Shown piece after piece: positions 8,659 through 17,448 of a stretch of 64,000 nucleotides of DNA (its first letter is position 1; the number at the start of each line of letters is the position of its first letter). This stretch comes from Ciceribacter ferrooxidans (GTDB taxonomy: Bacteria; Pseudomonadota; Alphaproteobacteria; Rhizobiales; Rhizobiaceae). The translations under genes and the position numbers were made by a program. The stretch covers positions 62,001 through 126,000 of the forward strand of contig NZ_SDVB01000191.1 in NCBI RefSeq assembly GCF_004137355.1. The letters run 5' to 3'. Under the pieces are notes generated by a model, which had not been told where the DNA came from, did no database searches, and saw only the letters and a program-made list of their open reading frames with translations.

Positions 8659-9345
8659 TCAGCTGGTCTCGACGATCTGGTTGTCCAGGCCGACCGTGAT
8701 GCTTGCGGTTGCCATCGGACTGGTGCTCGTCGCATCCGTCTTGAAGGTGACGGTCTGTGCCTGGCTCTCGTCCGACATGTCGGGCACCGGGAGCTGGAAA
8801 GCGGTGCCGAACACAACCGTGACGGTGGGCGAGAGGTCCGGCGCCAGCGTCAAGGGCGACAGGCTGACGGGGATCGGCACGAGGATCGGGGCGGGGCCTA
8901 CCACCAGGCCGATCGAACCGCCGGTCGGGATCCCCGGAGCGAAGGTCACGGTGAGGACACCTGCGGGGCCTCCGGGAGAGGGCGTGATCGTGAATGCTCC
9001 GTTGGCCCATGCCACCGCGACGGTGTCGCCGAGCGCGACAGGTGTTTTCTCGGCGCGGGCAGGGTCTGCGCCGTCGGTGAGGGCGAAGAGGCCCAGTGCG
9101 CCGGGTCCGCCGTTCCAGGTCATTGTCACCGGCGGAGAGGAATTGGTCGTCGCAGGCGACACCAGTGCCGTGATCGTTTGTCCCGTTGCCGGAATGTTCG
9201 TCAGAGCCGGCGGAAAGACGTTGAAATAGACGGATCCGGGCACGCTCGATGCGTTCGTCGCGGTCAACTGGAAGGGAACCACTCCGGTTGCGGGCGGGTC
9301 ATCAGCGGCGGTACTGGAGTCGGTATTGGCCACCTGTGTCGACAT
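8659..9345 (-). CDS. Hypothetical beta-rich protein of the AraC-linked group (228 aa)
   Basis: Starts MSTQVANTDSSTAADDPP at 9345, with AAAGGAG 8 bp upstream. After a disordered acidic N-terminus come beta-prone, Pro/Thr-rich segments (VPFQLTATNASSVPGS, PPVTMTWNGGPGALGLF, GDTVAVAWANGAFTI, GSIGLVVGPAPILVPIP) ending VGLDNQIVETS. There is no signal peptide, membrane helix or Cys. It is the first gene downstream of the AraC regulator, 146 bp from its stop, and is a probable paralogue of the 202-residue protein that follows. Function unknown; the composition suggests a structural or surface-interacting protein. Confidence 0.65.
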   Translation of the reverse strand: MSTQVANTDSSTAADDPPATGVVPFQLTATNASSVPGSVYFNVFPPALTNIPATGQTITALVSPATTNSSPPVTMTWNGGPGALGLFALTDGADPARAEKTPVALGDTVAVAWANGAFTITPSPGGPAGVLTVTFAPGIPTGGSIGLVVGPAPILVPIPVSLSPLTLAPDLSPTVTVVFGTAFQLPVPDMSDESQAQTVTFKTDATSTSPMATASITVGLDNQIVETS

Positions 9346-9491
9346 TTTCGGCTCTCCTTTCGGCGAACGGGGGCTGTTGGACTGGCTACGACTTCCTTCG
9401 GTTTCTCGTTTTGTGTGTGGATAGCCTATGACTGTCCGCTCTGGTTGTCCTTGGATGGGCGTCCCGAAAACTTGGACGTGCGTCCCGAAAC

Positions 9492-10565
9492 TCAACCGCT
9501 GATAAGTGCAAGCAGCCAGTCGGAAAGGGATGGATCGGTGGCAGCCGCCGGCGAGAGTCCCGGTTGGCGGCCGGCGCGCACGGAGGCGCGGGCCTCCCGC
9601 GGGGATATCCCGAACCTCTGTCGAAAGAGCCGACTGAAGTGGGCCTCGTCGGCGAAGCCGGCGTCGTAGGCGATTTCTCCGATTCGGCGATCAGGGTGCC
9701 TTGGATCACACAAGGCGCTCAGGCTTCGGCGAAGTCGCCGGCGGCGGATGTACGTCCGCACGCCGCCGACACTCTCGAACTGTCTGTAGAGTTGGCTGCG
9801 CGAGACGCCCAGTTCCCGGGCGATGGTGAGCGGCGTGAGATCGTCCCGATGGAGGTTCTCTTCGATATGGCGACGCAGGCGTTGCCCGATGCTTGGTCTT
9901 GGGCCGGTATGGGAGGGCTGTACGGTCGATGCGAGGCAGGACGCCAACAGTTCGGGTATGGCGCCCGAGAGCGCCAGCGTCTCTCCGGTGGCAAGGCGGC
10001 GCGCGGCCGCTGCCAGCGCCTCCAGCATACCTCGGATGATGATGCCCATCGCGCTTTCGCGGACAATGAAGCGGGGAGACGTTGGCTGCTGATCGGTAAT
10101 GGACGCTGGCAGCGCCCATCTCGGCATGATGAGATGAAGTGCCTCCACTTCAGTCGTTGCGAATGCGAACGGTGCCGACAGGTCGATGACGGCAACGTCG
10201 CCCGGACGAAGTCGCTTGGCGGCAGGATGGGCGAGAGCGACTTCGCCGCTCAGCAGGCAGGAGACGACAATGTGGTCGAGGTCGTTGCCAACGAGCCCGA
10301 CGCGGCTCCGCTGGTAGCGCCCGCCTGTGGCTCTGCTCCTGCACAGCAGGAATGTGCCGAAGTGATGCACGACGAGTCTGGCATCGAAGGATGTCGATAC
10401 CGTTCGCCGAGGCGGAACACACTCGAAGAGCACATCGAGGACCGATCCCCATGCGCCGAAGGGGTCGTCGGTGCCGGCGGTTGTGAAGACAAAAGCCCTT
10501 ACAGCGCCATTCCCGCCGTCGGGAGGCGTCAAATCGTCGGCGGTCTCCTCGTCCCTGCCCCTCAT
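9492..10565 (-). CDS. AraC/XylS-family transcriptional regulator
   Basis: A 357-residue protein starting MRGRDEETADD at 10565. Residues about 40-220 form an AraC-binding-domain-like ligand region (HIVVSCLLSGEVALAHP, GDVAVIDLSAPFAF). The C-terminal 100 residues hold the two AraC helix-turn-helices: LTPLTIARELGVSRSQLYRQF and IGEIAYDAGFADEAHFSRLF-RQRFGISP. Four uncharacterised genes follow on the same strand and a sugar ABC operon is divergent, so either could be its target. The Ser/Thr-rich paralogous proteins directly downstream are the closest partners. Confidence 0.85.
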   Translation of the reverse strand: MRGRDEETADDLTPPDGGNGAVRAFVFTTAGTDDPFGAWGSVLDVLFECVPPRRTVSTSFDARLVVHHFGTFLLCRSRATGGRYQRSRVGLVGNDLDHIVVSCLLSGEVALAHPAAKRLRPGDVAVIDLSAPFAFATTEVEALHLIMPRWALPASITDQQPTSPRFIVRESAMGIIIRGMLEALAAAARRLATGETLALSGAIPELLASCLASTVQPSHTGPRPSIGQRLRRHIEENLHRDDLTPLTIARELGVSRSQLYRQFESVGGVRTYIRRRRLRRSLSALCDPRHPDRRIGEIAYDAGFADEAHFSRLFRQRFGISPREARASVRAGRQPGLSPAAATDPSLSDWLLALISG

Positions 10566-10769
10566 GGTTGTAGTGAAGGGCAGTTTCGCGAATCAAGCTA
10601 TGACTTATAGAAGCAAAAGCTAACAGAAATTTGCGCAGAACTTGATCCGCGTGTCGGCCGGCCAGTTCTTTTGTGGCGACTTGGCCTGCTCTGGAGGTTC
10701 TCTGCGCGTTGCTTCGTGGCCGCGGCGTGGTGGTCTTCATGCATGCACGCGACGAGGGAACAATTCGCG

Positions 10770-10798
10770 CTCCATCCGGTTCTCCGAACCGGATGGAG
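10770..10798 (+). promoter_or_regulatory. 13-bp inverted repeat covering the ribosome site of the sugar-binding protein gene
   Basis: CTCCATCCGGTTC and GAACCGGATGGAG are perfect complements with a 3-nt loop (TCC). The 3' arm contains most of the ribosome-binding sequence GGATGGAGGA, 8 bp before ATG 10807. In mRNA the stem would sequester the Shine-Dalgarno sequence, or in DNA it could be an operator. No terminator T-run follows. Confidence 0.6.
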
Positions 10799-10806
10799 GA
10801 TCAATC

Positions 10807-12075
10807 ATGAGCAAATCTGCGTTTGTTTTCGTGCTCGGTGCCGTCGGCGTCGCGCTGCTCGCCGGGGTCGCCCAGGCCGAGACTGAGCTCTCTCTCTGGT
10901 ACCACGGTGCGGGCAATGCCGAGGAGCGGAAGATCCTGACCGGCATCATCGAGGACTTCAATGCGTCCCAGAAAGAGTGGCGGGTGAGCCTGCAGGAATT
11001 TCCGCAGGCGGCCTACAACGAGTCGGTGACCGCCGCCGCACTCTCGAACAAGCTCCCCGACATTCTCGATGTCGACGGGCCGAACATGCCGAACTGGGCA
11101 TGGGCCGGCTATCTCCAGCCGTTGCAGATGTCGGAAGAGAAGCTGAAGAACTTCCTGCCCGGTGCGATCGGAAAGTGGAATGGCAAACTCTATTCGGTCG
11201 GCTTGTGGGACGCGGCGCTTGCGGTCTTTGCGCGCAAATCGGTGCTGGAGAAGAACGACATCCGTATCCCGACGCTCGAAAAGCCCTGGACGGGTGAGGA
11301 GTTCACGGCAATCCTCGAGAAGCTGAAGGCAACCGGCGGCTTCGAGTACGCGATCGACCTCGGAATGGCGGACAAGACGGAATGGTACAGCTATGCCTTC
11401 ACGCCGCTTCTGGAGAGTTTCGGCGGTGGCCTGATCGATGCCAAGGCCTACGAAACCGCGGAGGGCGTGCTGAACGGCGACGCGGCCATCCGTTTCGGTG
11501 AATGGTGGCAATCCCTGTTCGAAAAGCAGCTCGCGCCCGGTACGTCGCAGTCGCCTGCCGATCATGAGACGGGCTTCCTCGATAGCCGCTATGCACTGCA
11601 GTGGATGGGCAACTGGGTCGCGGTCAAGGCTCTCGAAAAATATGGAGACGATCTTCTCTTCCTGCCGGCGCCCGACTTCGGCAATGGGCCGAAGATCGGG
11701 GCGGCATCCTGGCAATTCGGCATTTCGGCCACGAGCGAGTATCCGGAGGGCGCATCCGCCTTCATCGAGTTTGCGATCCAGGACAAGTACCTTGCCCAGT
11801 TCTCCGACGCCATCGGCCTCGTTCCCGCCACCTCGACCGCGGCCGAGATGACGAAGAACTACAAGCAGGGCGGACCGCTTTCGGTGTTCTTCTCGTTGTC
11901 GGAAAAGCAGGCGACACTCAGACCGGTTACGCCCGCCTATGCCTTCATCTCGCCTGTCTTCCAGAAGGTGCTTGCCGATATCGCGAATGGCGCCGACGTC
12001 ACCACGACGCTCGACAACGCGACCGACGAGATCAACGCGAACATCGAGCGCAATGGCGGATACAAGCCGAAATAG
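10807..12075 (+). CDS. Sugar ABC transporter substrate-binding protein (CUT1 family)
   Basis: The start MSKSAFVFVLGAVGVA at 10807 gives a signal peptide cleaved near AQA-ETEL. The 422-residue product is an extracellular solute-binding protein of family 1: ELSLWYHGAGNAEERKIL at the mature N-terminus, NKLPDILDVDGPNMPNWA, and a Trp/Tyr-rich cleft (DSRYALQWMGNW, ASWQFGISATSEYP) typical of oligosaccharide or glycoside binders. It heads an operon with two CUT1 permeases. The ATPase is missing and must be encoded elsewhere, as is common for CUT1 systems that share an MsmK/UgpC-like ATPase. The substrate cannot be told from sequence. Confidence 0.9.
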   Translation: MSKSAFVFVLGAVGVALLAGVAQAETELSLWYHGAGNAEERKILTGIIEDFNASQKEWRVSLQEFPQAAYNESVTAAALSNKLPDILDVDGPNMPNWAWAGYLQPLQMSEEKLKNFLPGAIGKWNGKLYSVGLWDAALAVFARKSVLEKNDIRIPTLEKPWTGEEFTAILEKLKATGGFEYAIDLGMADKTEWYSYAFTPLLESFGGGLIDAKAYETAEGVLNGDAAIRFGEWWQSLFEKQLAPGTSQSPADHETGFLDSRYALQWMGNWVAVKALEKYGDDLLFLPAPDFGNGPKIGAASWQFGISATSEYPEGASAFIEFAIQDKYLAQFSDAIGLVPATSTAAEMTKNYKQGGPLSVFFSLSEKQATLRPVTPAYAFISPVFQKVLADIANGADVTTTLDNATDEINANIERNGGYKPK

Positions 12076-12090
12076 AGTATAGGCCCGGGG

Positions 12091-13182
12091 ATGAGGCAAC
12101 AGCCGCGATCAGGCAAACTGAACCGACAGAACGTGGCGGGCTGGTTGATGGCCGGCCCTGCACTGGCTTTGATCGGCTTCTTTCTGGTCGCGCCCTTTGT
12201 GCTCGGTTTCGGGCTGTCCTTCACCAATCAGCGCCTGACCTCTCCCAACCCGACAGAATTCGTCGGGCTGGACAATTTCTCGAAGCTGCTCGGTGTCGGC
12301 ATTCTCCGCCTTGAGCCCGAACGAACCGCGGAAGGAGAGATCCGCCGCGACCCTGACGGTGCACCTCGATTTCCGACCGTGCGCAGCTTTACGCGCAACA
12401 ACCCGGACTACCCGCAATACCGCGGCATGCGGGAAGTGCTGGGCTTCGGATGGGGCGACGCACGTTACGTCGCGCTGGCCCGCGACCCGGTCTTCCTGAA
12501 GGCGCTCGCCAACACCTTTCTTTTCGTGCTCGTGGTGACGCCGATGCAGGCTTCCCTTGCCCTGGCGCTTGCACTTCTCGTCAATCAGAGACGGCCCGGT
12601 ATCAGCATCTTCCGGGCGATCTACTTCATGCCTGTGGTTCTCTCGGTCGTGGTGGTGGCCTTGCTCTGGCGCTTCATCTATGCGCCGGACAACGGATTGC
12701 TCAACAGCCTGCTCGGCTATCTGAGTTTCGGGCTCTTGCGACCGGTCGACTGGCTCGGACGCACTGATACCGCCCTCTGGGCGATCCTCGTCATGTCGGT
12801 CTGGCAAGGCGTCGGATTTCACATGGTGATCTGGCTTTCGGGGCTGCAGACCATTCCCCCGACGCTCTACGAAGCGGCGGATATCGAGGGCGCGAATGCC
12901 AGGCAGAAGTTCTCCATGATTACCTGGCCAATGCTGCGCAACACGGCGGTGCTCGTCTTCGTCGTGATCACCATGCAGGGCTTTGCACTCTTTGCCCAAA
13001 TCGATGTCATGACGCGGGGCGGCCCGCTGGATTCCACGCAGACACTGGTGTTTCAGGCGGTAGAGCGAGGTTATCGCCAGCAGGATATCGCGGCTGGTTC
13101 GGCGATCTCGGTCGTTCTATTTCTCATTGTTCTCTGCATCACGCTCACACAGAGATATATGACGCGGGAGCGCTCACCATGA
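12091..13182 (+). CDS. Sugar ABC transporter permease (MalF/UgpA-like)
   Basis: A 363-residue inner-membrane permease with six or more transmembrane segments and the BPD_transp_1 EAA loop (LYEAADIEGANARQKFSMITWP, about residues 256-277), where the cytosolic ATPase docks. It is longer than a typical 290-300-residue UgpA because about 70 residues between TM1 and TM2 (ERTAEGEIRRDPDG to GWGDARYVALARDP) form a periplasmic insertion, somewhat like that of MalF. The start is 15 bp after the binding-protein gene and the end overlaps the next permease by ATGA. Confidence 0.9.
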   Translation: MRQQPRSGKLNRQNVAGWLMAGPALALIGFFLVAPFVLGFGLSFTNQRLTSPNPTEFVGLDNFSKLLGVGILRLEPERTAEGEIRRDPDGAPRFPTVRSFTRNNPDYPQYRGMREVLGFGWGDARYVALARDPVFLKALANTFLFVLVVTPMQASLALALALLVNQRRPGISIFRAIYFMPVVLSVVVVALLWRFIYAPDNGLLNSLLGYLSFGLLRPVDWLGRTDTALWAILVMSVWQGVGFHMVIWLSGLQTIPPTLYEAADIEGANARQKFSMITWPMLRNTAVLVFVVITMQGFALFAQIDVMTRGGPLDSTQTLVFQAVERGYRQQDIAAGSAISVVLFLIVLCITLTQRYMTRERSP

Positions 13183-14057
13183 CCGCAGGCAGACAAAAGA
13201 ACCGGTTGCTGATTGCCCTCGACTACCTGCCGCTGATCGCGATTGCGGCGATCTTCGTCTTGCCGCTGCTCTTCATGGTCTTCTCGTCGCTGAAGCCTGA
13301 CGGCCAGCTGCTGCGTGATGCAACGTCGCTGAGAGCCTTTCTGCCCGTCGGCGACCTCTCATTCGACAATTATGCGGCCGCATTTTCCCGCGCGCCGATC
13401 GCGACCTTCGTCTTCAACTCGGTGATCGTCACCGCCACCACCGTGTTTCTGGCGCTGATCTTCAGTTCGCTCGCCGGGTTTGCCTTCGTCTTCCTGAACT
13501 GGCGCGGTCGGGACGTTGTCTTTTCCGTGATCCTCGCGACGCTGATCATTCCCTTCGAGACGATCGCCGTGCCGCTCCTGCTCGAGGTGAACAACCTGCC
13601 CTGGATCGGCGCGGACGGGCTGCAATGGGGATGGCTGAACTCGTGGCGCGTTCAGATCATTCCCTGGATCGCCGATGGCCTCACCATTTTTCTCTTCGTC
13701 CAGTATTTCAAGGACCTGCCGGAGGATCTGATCGAGGCCGCGCGGATCGACGGGGCGAGCTGGGTGCAGATCTATGCGAGAGTCGTCATGCCCCTCTCTG
13801 GTCCGGTGATCGCGACCGCGGCGATCCTCAAGTTTCTGGTGATGTACAGCCAACAATATCTCTGGCCGCTTCTGGTGACGCAGTCGGAGACTTACAGACC
13901 CGTGATGGTCGGTTTGCAGTACTTCTTCCAGCTGCAAACGCCTTGGGGAGAAGTGATGGCCTATCTGACGCTGATCAGTGTTCCGGTTCTCGTCTTCTAT
14001 CTGCTCCTGCAGCGCTTCTTCATCGCGAGCATCGCTTCGACCGGCATCAAGGGGTAG
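13179..14057 (+). CDS. Sugar ABC transporter permease (MalG/UgpE-like)
   Basis: A 292-residue partner permease with six membrane segments (LDYLPLIAIAAIFVLPLLFM near the N-terminus) and the EAA motif LIEAARIDGASWVQIYARVVMP. The start overlaps the upstream permease stop in ATGA, indicating translational coupling and equal stoichiometry. It is the last gene of the CUT1 operon; no ATPase or catabolic gene follows before the TRAP operon. Confidence 0.9.
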   Translation: MTAGRQKNRLLIALDYLPLIAIAAIFVLPLLFMVFSSLKPDGQLLRDATSLRAFLPVGDLSFDNYAAAFSRAPIATFVFNSVIVTATTVFLALIFSSLAGFAFVFLNWRGRDVVFSVILATLIIPFETIAVPLLLEVNNLPWIGADGLQWGWLNSWRVQIIPWIADGLTIFLFVQYFKDLPEDLIEAARIDGASWVQIYARVVMPLSGPVIATAAILKFLVMYSQQYLWPLLVTQSETYRPVMVGLQYFFQLQTPWGEVMAYLTLISVPVLVFYLLLQRFFIASIASTGIKG

Positions 14058-14077
14058 AGTGCTGCGGGCACGAGCGA

Positions 14078-14095
14078 GCCGACCGTCACGTCGGC
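14078..14095. promoter_or_regulatory. Inverted repeat GCCGAC-N6-GTCGGC, candidate enhancer site
   Basis: A 6-bp perfect inverted repeat with a 6-bp spacer lies about 100 bp upstream of the sigma-54 promoter at 14191, the usual distance for an NtrC/DctD-type activator site. It could instead be a small stem-loop closing the CUT1 operon, whose stop is at 14057. It is a single half-site pair, so confidence is low. Confidence 0.3.
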
Positions 14096-14190
14096 AACTT
14101 CTTGCCAGATGCGCCGCCGAGGCTGGCGGAAATTCGCCTGCCGTCGCCGGATCTTTGCGTACAGTGTCAATGATTTCAAATGGTTGGAAA

Positions 14191-14206
14191 TGGCCCATCA
14201 ATTGCT
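14191..14206 (+). promoter_or_regulatory. Sigma-54 (-24/-12) promoter of the TAXI-TRAP operon
   Basis: TGGCCCATCAATTGCT matches the RpoN consensus TGGCACG-N4-TTGCW with the invariant GG and GC ten bases apart. Transcription would begin near 14218, about 62 nt before the GTG start of the solute receptor gene. The operon is followed by a sigma-54 activator of the DctD type, which supports the call. Confidence 0.7.
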
Positions 14207-14279
14207 ACGGGTCTTACATGCGGTCCGGTCCGAGGAGGGCGGCTGCATCGATGTGAAACTTGAACGGGAGGACTCTCAA

Positions 14280-15236
14280 GTGAACCTTAGACTGAAACGC
14301 GCTGCCCTTGCGGCGATTGCCGGTACGTCCATCATGCTTTCCTCGGCGTCGGCCGGCGCGAGCGAATTCATCAACATCCTGACGGGTGGCACTTCGGGAG
14401 TCTATTATCCGCTCGGCGTCGCTCTTTCGAAGATCTACGGCGAGAAGATCGAGGGTGCACGCACCCAGGTGCAGGCGACCAAGGCTTCGGTCGAAAACCT
14501 CAACCTCCTGCAGCAAGGCCGCGGCGAGATCGCCTTTGCACTCGGCGACAGCGTCAAGCTCGCATGGGAGGGGAACGTCGACGCCGGCTTCAAGGCACCG
14601 CTCGACAAGCTGCGCGGCATCGCAGCCATCTATCCGAACTACATCCAGATCATGTCGTCGAAGGAGTCCGGCATCAAGACGATCGCCGATTTCAAGGGCA
14701 AGAGCCTTTCCGTCGGCGCGCCGAAATCCGGCACGGAACTGAATGCCCGGGCCATCCTCGCCGCCGCCGGCATGAGCTATGACGATCTTGCGAAGACCGA
14801 GTATCTGCCTTTCGCGGAATCGGTCGAGCTGATGAAGAACCGTCAGTTGGATGCCACCTTGCAGTCGGCAGGTCTCGGCGTTTCCTCCTTCAAGGATCTG
14901 GCGACGTCCGTCGAGGTGCAGATGGTCGCGGTGCCGGAAGAAATCGCCGGGAAACTCGGTGCTCCCTACATTGCAGCCACCGTCCCCGCCGGCACGTACC
15001 AGGGACAGGACGCAGACGTCCCGACGGTCGCGGTCGTCAACTTTCTCGTGACCCATTCCGAAGTGTCCGACGAAACGGCCTACCAGATGACGAAGCAGCT
15101 CTTCGAGAACCTGCCGGAGATGGAAGCGGCGCACAAGGCGGCCGCCCAGATCAAGCTCGAGAAGGCGTTGCAGGGTATGCCGGTGCCGCTGCATCCGGGG
15201 GCCGAGCGCTACTACAAGGAAAAGGGCCTGCTCTGA
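14280..15236 (+). CDS. TRAP transporter solute receptor, TAXI family
   Basis: A 318-residue periplasmic receptor. I choose GTG 14280 (GGGAGG upstream), which places a signal peptide right at the start (NLRLKRAALAAIAGTSIMLSSASAGA). The TAXI signature is ILTGGTSGVYYPLGVALSKIY, followed by TKASVENLNLLQQGRGEIAF and MSYDDLAKTEYLPFAES. TAXI receptors bind small carboxylates or amino acids such as glutamate and deliver them to a fused TRAP membrane protein, which is the next gene. Expression is probably sigma-54 dependent. Confidence 0.88.
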   Translation: MNLRLKRAALAAIAGTSIMLSSASAGASEFINILTGGTSGVYYPLGVALSKIYGEKIEGARTQVQATKASVENLNLLQQGRGEIAFALGDSVKLAWEGNVDAGFKAPLDKLRGIAAIYPNYIQIMSSKESGIKTIADFKGKSLSVGAPKSGTELNARAILAAAGMSYDDLAKTEYLPFAESVELMKNRQLDATLQSAGLGVSSFKDLATSVEVQMVAVPEEIAGKLGAPYIAATVPAGTYQGQDADVPTVAVVNFLVTHSEVSDETAYQMTKQLFENLPEMEAAHKAAAQIKLEKALQGMPVPLHPGAERYYKEKGLL

Positions 15237-15330
15237 CAGCGACGGGCGGCGGCCGCGACCACGATGACCGGCTTATCCGGTGTTGGTAGGCGCCGCCGTC
15301 CGCGCATGCTCGGGTTTACGGGAGGAAACC

Positions 15331-17448
15331 ATGCACGACACAACGAATCTACAAGACCCGGCCGCGCCGGTGGAGCTACACGGGCACGCCGCCACGACGC
15401 AGGCGTTGCCGAAGACATGGGACGGGCGGCTTCTTTTTGCGATCGCGCTTGCCTTTTCCGTTTTCCAGATCGCGACCGCCGCGCATCTCGTCGACCTGCC
15501 GAGCCAGATGGTGAGAGCCATACATGTCGGCTTCGTCACGGTCCTGGTGTTTCCCTTGCTTGCCGTCTTTTCGAAGCGTGGTGGATTCGCCAAGGCGGCC
15601 AGCTGGGGGATTGCTCTGCTTGGAGCGGCGGTCGCCTTCTACCAGTGCTTTGAATATACCGAGCTGCTCATCCGTGCCGGCGATCCGCTTCCGCGGGACG
15701 TTGCGGTCGGCGTCGTTGCACTCGGCGTCGTGTTTGCCGCTGCCTGGGCGCTCATGGGGCCGGCCTTGCCGATCATCACGGGTCTCTTCCTCGCATACAG
15801 CCTGTTCGGCGAATACCTGCCGCCGCCGCTCGACCATCGCGGCTATGATTTCACCCAGGTGATCGACCACATGGCCTACGGCACCGAAGGAATCTACGGC
15901 ATTCCGACCTTCGTCTCGTCCACCTACATCTTCCTGTTCATCCTCTTCGGCGCCTTCCTCGAAAGGGCGGGCATGATCAAGCTCTTCAACGACGTCTCGC
16001 TGAGCTTCGTCGGCGACAAGCGCGGCGGTGCGGCGAAGGTCGCCATCATCTCTTCCGGGCTGATGGGAACGATCTCGGGCTCGGGCGTGGCAAACGTCGT
16101 CACCACCGGCCAGTTCACCATTCCGCTGATGAAGAAGTTCGGTTATCGTGCGGCCTTCGCCGGCGGTGTCGAGGCGACGGCCTCGATGGGCGGACAGATC
16201 ATGCCGCCGGTGATGGGGGCGGTCGCCTTCATCATGGCGGAAACGCTGGGTGTCGAGTATCACGAGATCGTCAAGGCGGCGATCATCCCGGCCATCCTCT
16301 ATTTTGCCTCGGCCTTCTGGACGGTTCATCTCGAGGCCGGCAAGCATGGACTGCTCGGCCTGTCGAAGGAGGAACTGCCTTCGGCCAAGGCCGCGATCAT
16401 CGAGCAGTGGTACCTGATCCTGCCGCTGGCGGCGCTCGTCTGGTTGCTGTTCTCCGGCTATACGCCGCTGTTCGCCGGCACCGTCGGTCTCGCATTCACC
16501 ACCTTGCTGATCCTCGGCAGTTCCGTGGCGCTCGGCCTTCCCTCCACTGTGATCCGGGTCATCTTCTGGGTCGGCCTCGGCCTGGTGGCGGCAGCCTTCT
16601 TCCAGTTCGGCATCGGTGTGGTCCTTGCGGCGCTGGCGGGGCTGATCGCCGTCAACGCCTTTTCGAGAGGCGGCCGCGAGACACTCGTCACCTGCCGGGA
16701 CGCGCTTGCGGAAGGAGCAAGGACGGCTTTGCCGGTGGCGACCGCCTGTGCGCTCGTCGGTATCATCATCGGCACGATGACGCTGACGGGGGCGGCCAAC
16801 ACCTTCGGCCAGTTCATCGTCTCCGTCGGTGACAAGAGCCTGTTCCTGTCGCTTCTGCTCACGATGGTGACCTGCCTCGTGCTCGGCATGGGCATACCGA
16901 CGATCCCGAACTACATCATCACCTCGTCGATCGCCGGTCCGGCTCTTCTCGAGCTCGGCGTTCCGCTCATCGTCAGCCACATGTTCGTCTTCTACTTCGG
17001 CATCCTTGCCGATCTGACGCCGCCGGTCGCGCTCGCCTGCTTTGCGGCGGCGCCGATCGCGCGCGAAAGCGGACTGAAGATCGCGATCCAGGCGATCAAG
17101 GTGGCGGCTGCCGGCTTCGTCATCCCGTTCATGGGGGTCTACTCGCCGGCCCTGATGTTGCAGGACGGCGGGGCCATGGCTGCCGTGGTCGGCTATCCGG
17201 CGGCGGTCGCATACGTCGTCGTCAAGACCGGACTTGCGATCGGGCTCTGGGGCGCGGCGGTCATCGGCTTCCTGGCCGTTCGTCTTTCGGTCGCGGAACG
17301 GCTCGTCGCCGCTGCGACAGCCTTCATGCTGCTGGCGGCCCTGCCGCTGACGGACGAGATCGGCTTTGCGCTCTCGCTAATCTTCGCCGTCTGGATCTGG
17401 CGTCGGGGCCGGCAGGTTGCGACAAGATCGGTGCCGGGTGCCGCATGA
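15331..17448 (+). CDS. TRAP transporter fused permease (4TM + 12TM, DctQM-type)
   Basis: A 705-residue inner-membrane protein starting MHDTTNLQDPAAPVELHG at 15331 (GGGAGGAAACC ribosome site). The N-terminal third contains the small-subunit helices and the rest is the DctM-like large subunit, with the conserved SGSGVANVVTTGQFTIPLM and VEATASMGGQIMPPVMGAVAF re-entrant motif and a second repeat GMGIPTIPNYIITSS. This fused architecture is standard for TAXI-TRAP systems. Uptake is driven by an ion gradient, not ATP. The stop overlaps the next gene by ATGA. Confidence 0.92.
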   Translation: MHDTTNLQDPAAPVELHGHAATTQALPKTWDGRLLFAIALAFSVFQIATAAHLVDLPSQMVRAIHVGFVTVLVFPLLAVFSKRGGFAKAASWGIALLGAAVAFYQCFEYTELLIRAGDPLPRDVAVGVVALGVVFAAAWALMGPALPIITGLFLAYSLFGEYLPPPLDHRGYDFTQVIDHMAYGTEGIYGIPTFVSSTYIFLFILFGAFLERAGMIKLFNDVSLSFVGDKRGGAAKVAIISSGLMGTISGSGVANVVTTGQFTIPLMKKFGYRAAFAGGVEATASMGGQIMPPVMGAVAFIMAETLGVEYHEIVKAAIIPAILYFASAFWTVHLEAGKHGLLGLSKEELPSAKAAIIEQWYLILPLAALVWLLFSGYTPLFAGTVGLAFTTLLILGSSVALGLPSTVIRVIFWVGLGLVAAAFFQFGIGVVLAALAGLIAVNAFSRGGRETLVTCRDALAEGARTALPVATACALVGIIIGTMTLTGAANTFGQFIVSVGDKSLFLSLLLTMVTCLVLGMGIPTIPNYIITSSIAGPALLELGVPLIVSHMFVFYFGILADLTPPVALACFAAAPIARESGLKIAIQAIKVAAAGFVIPFMGVYSPALMLQDGGAMAAVVGYPAAVAYVVVKTGLAIGLWGAAVIGFLAVRLSVAERLVAAATAFMLLAALPLTDEIGFALSLIFAVWIWRRGRQVATRSVPGAA

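Noticed and set aside
14118..14140. CTGGCGGAAATTCGCC as a sigma-54 promoter
   Set aside because: GG and GC are only nine bases apart; the site at 14191 has the correct ten-base spacing and a TTGC -12 box.
15376..16980. A 534-residue minus-strand frame opposite the TRAP permease
   Set aside because: Its product is highly charged low-complexity sequence without motifs, while the plus strand encodes a clear membrane transporter.
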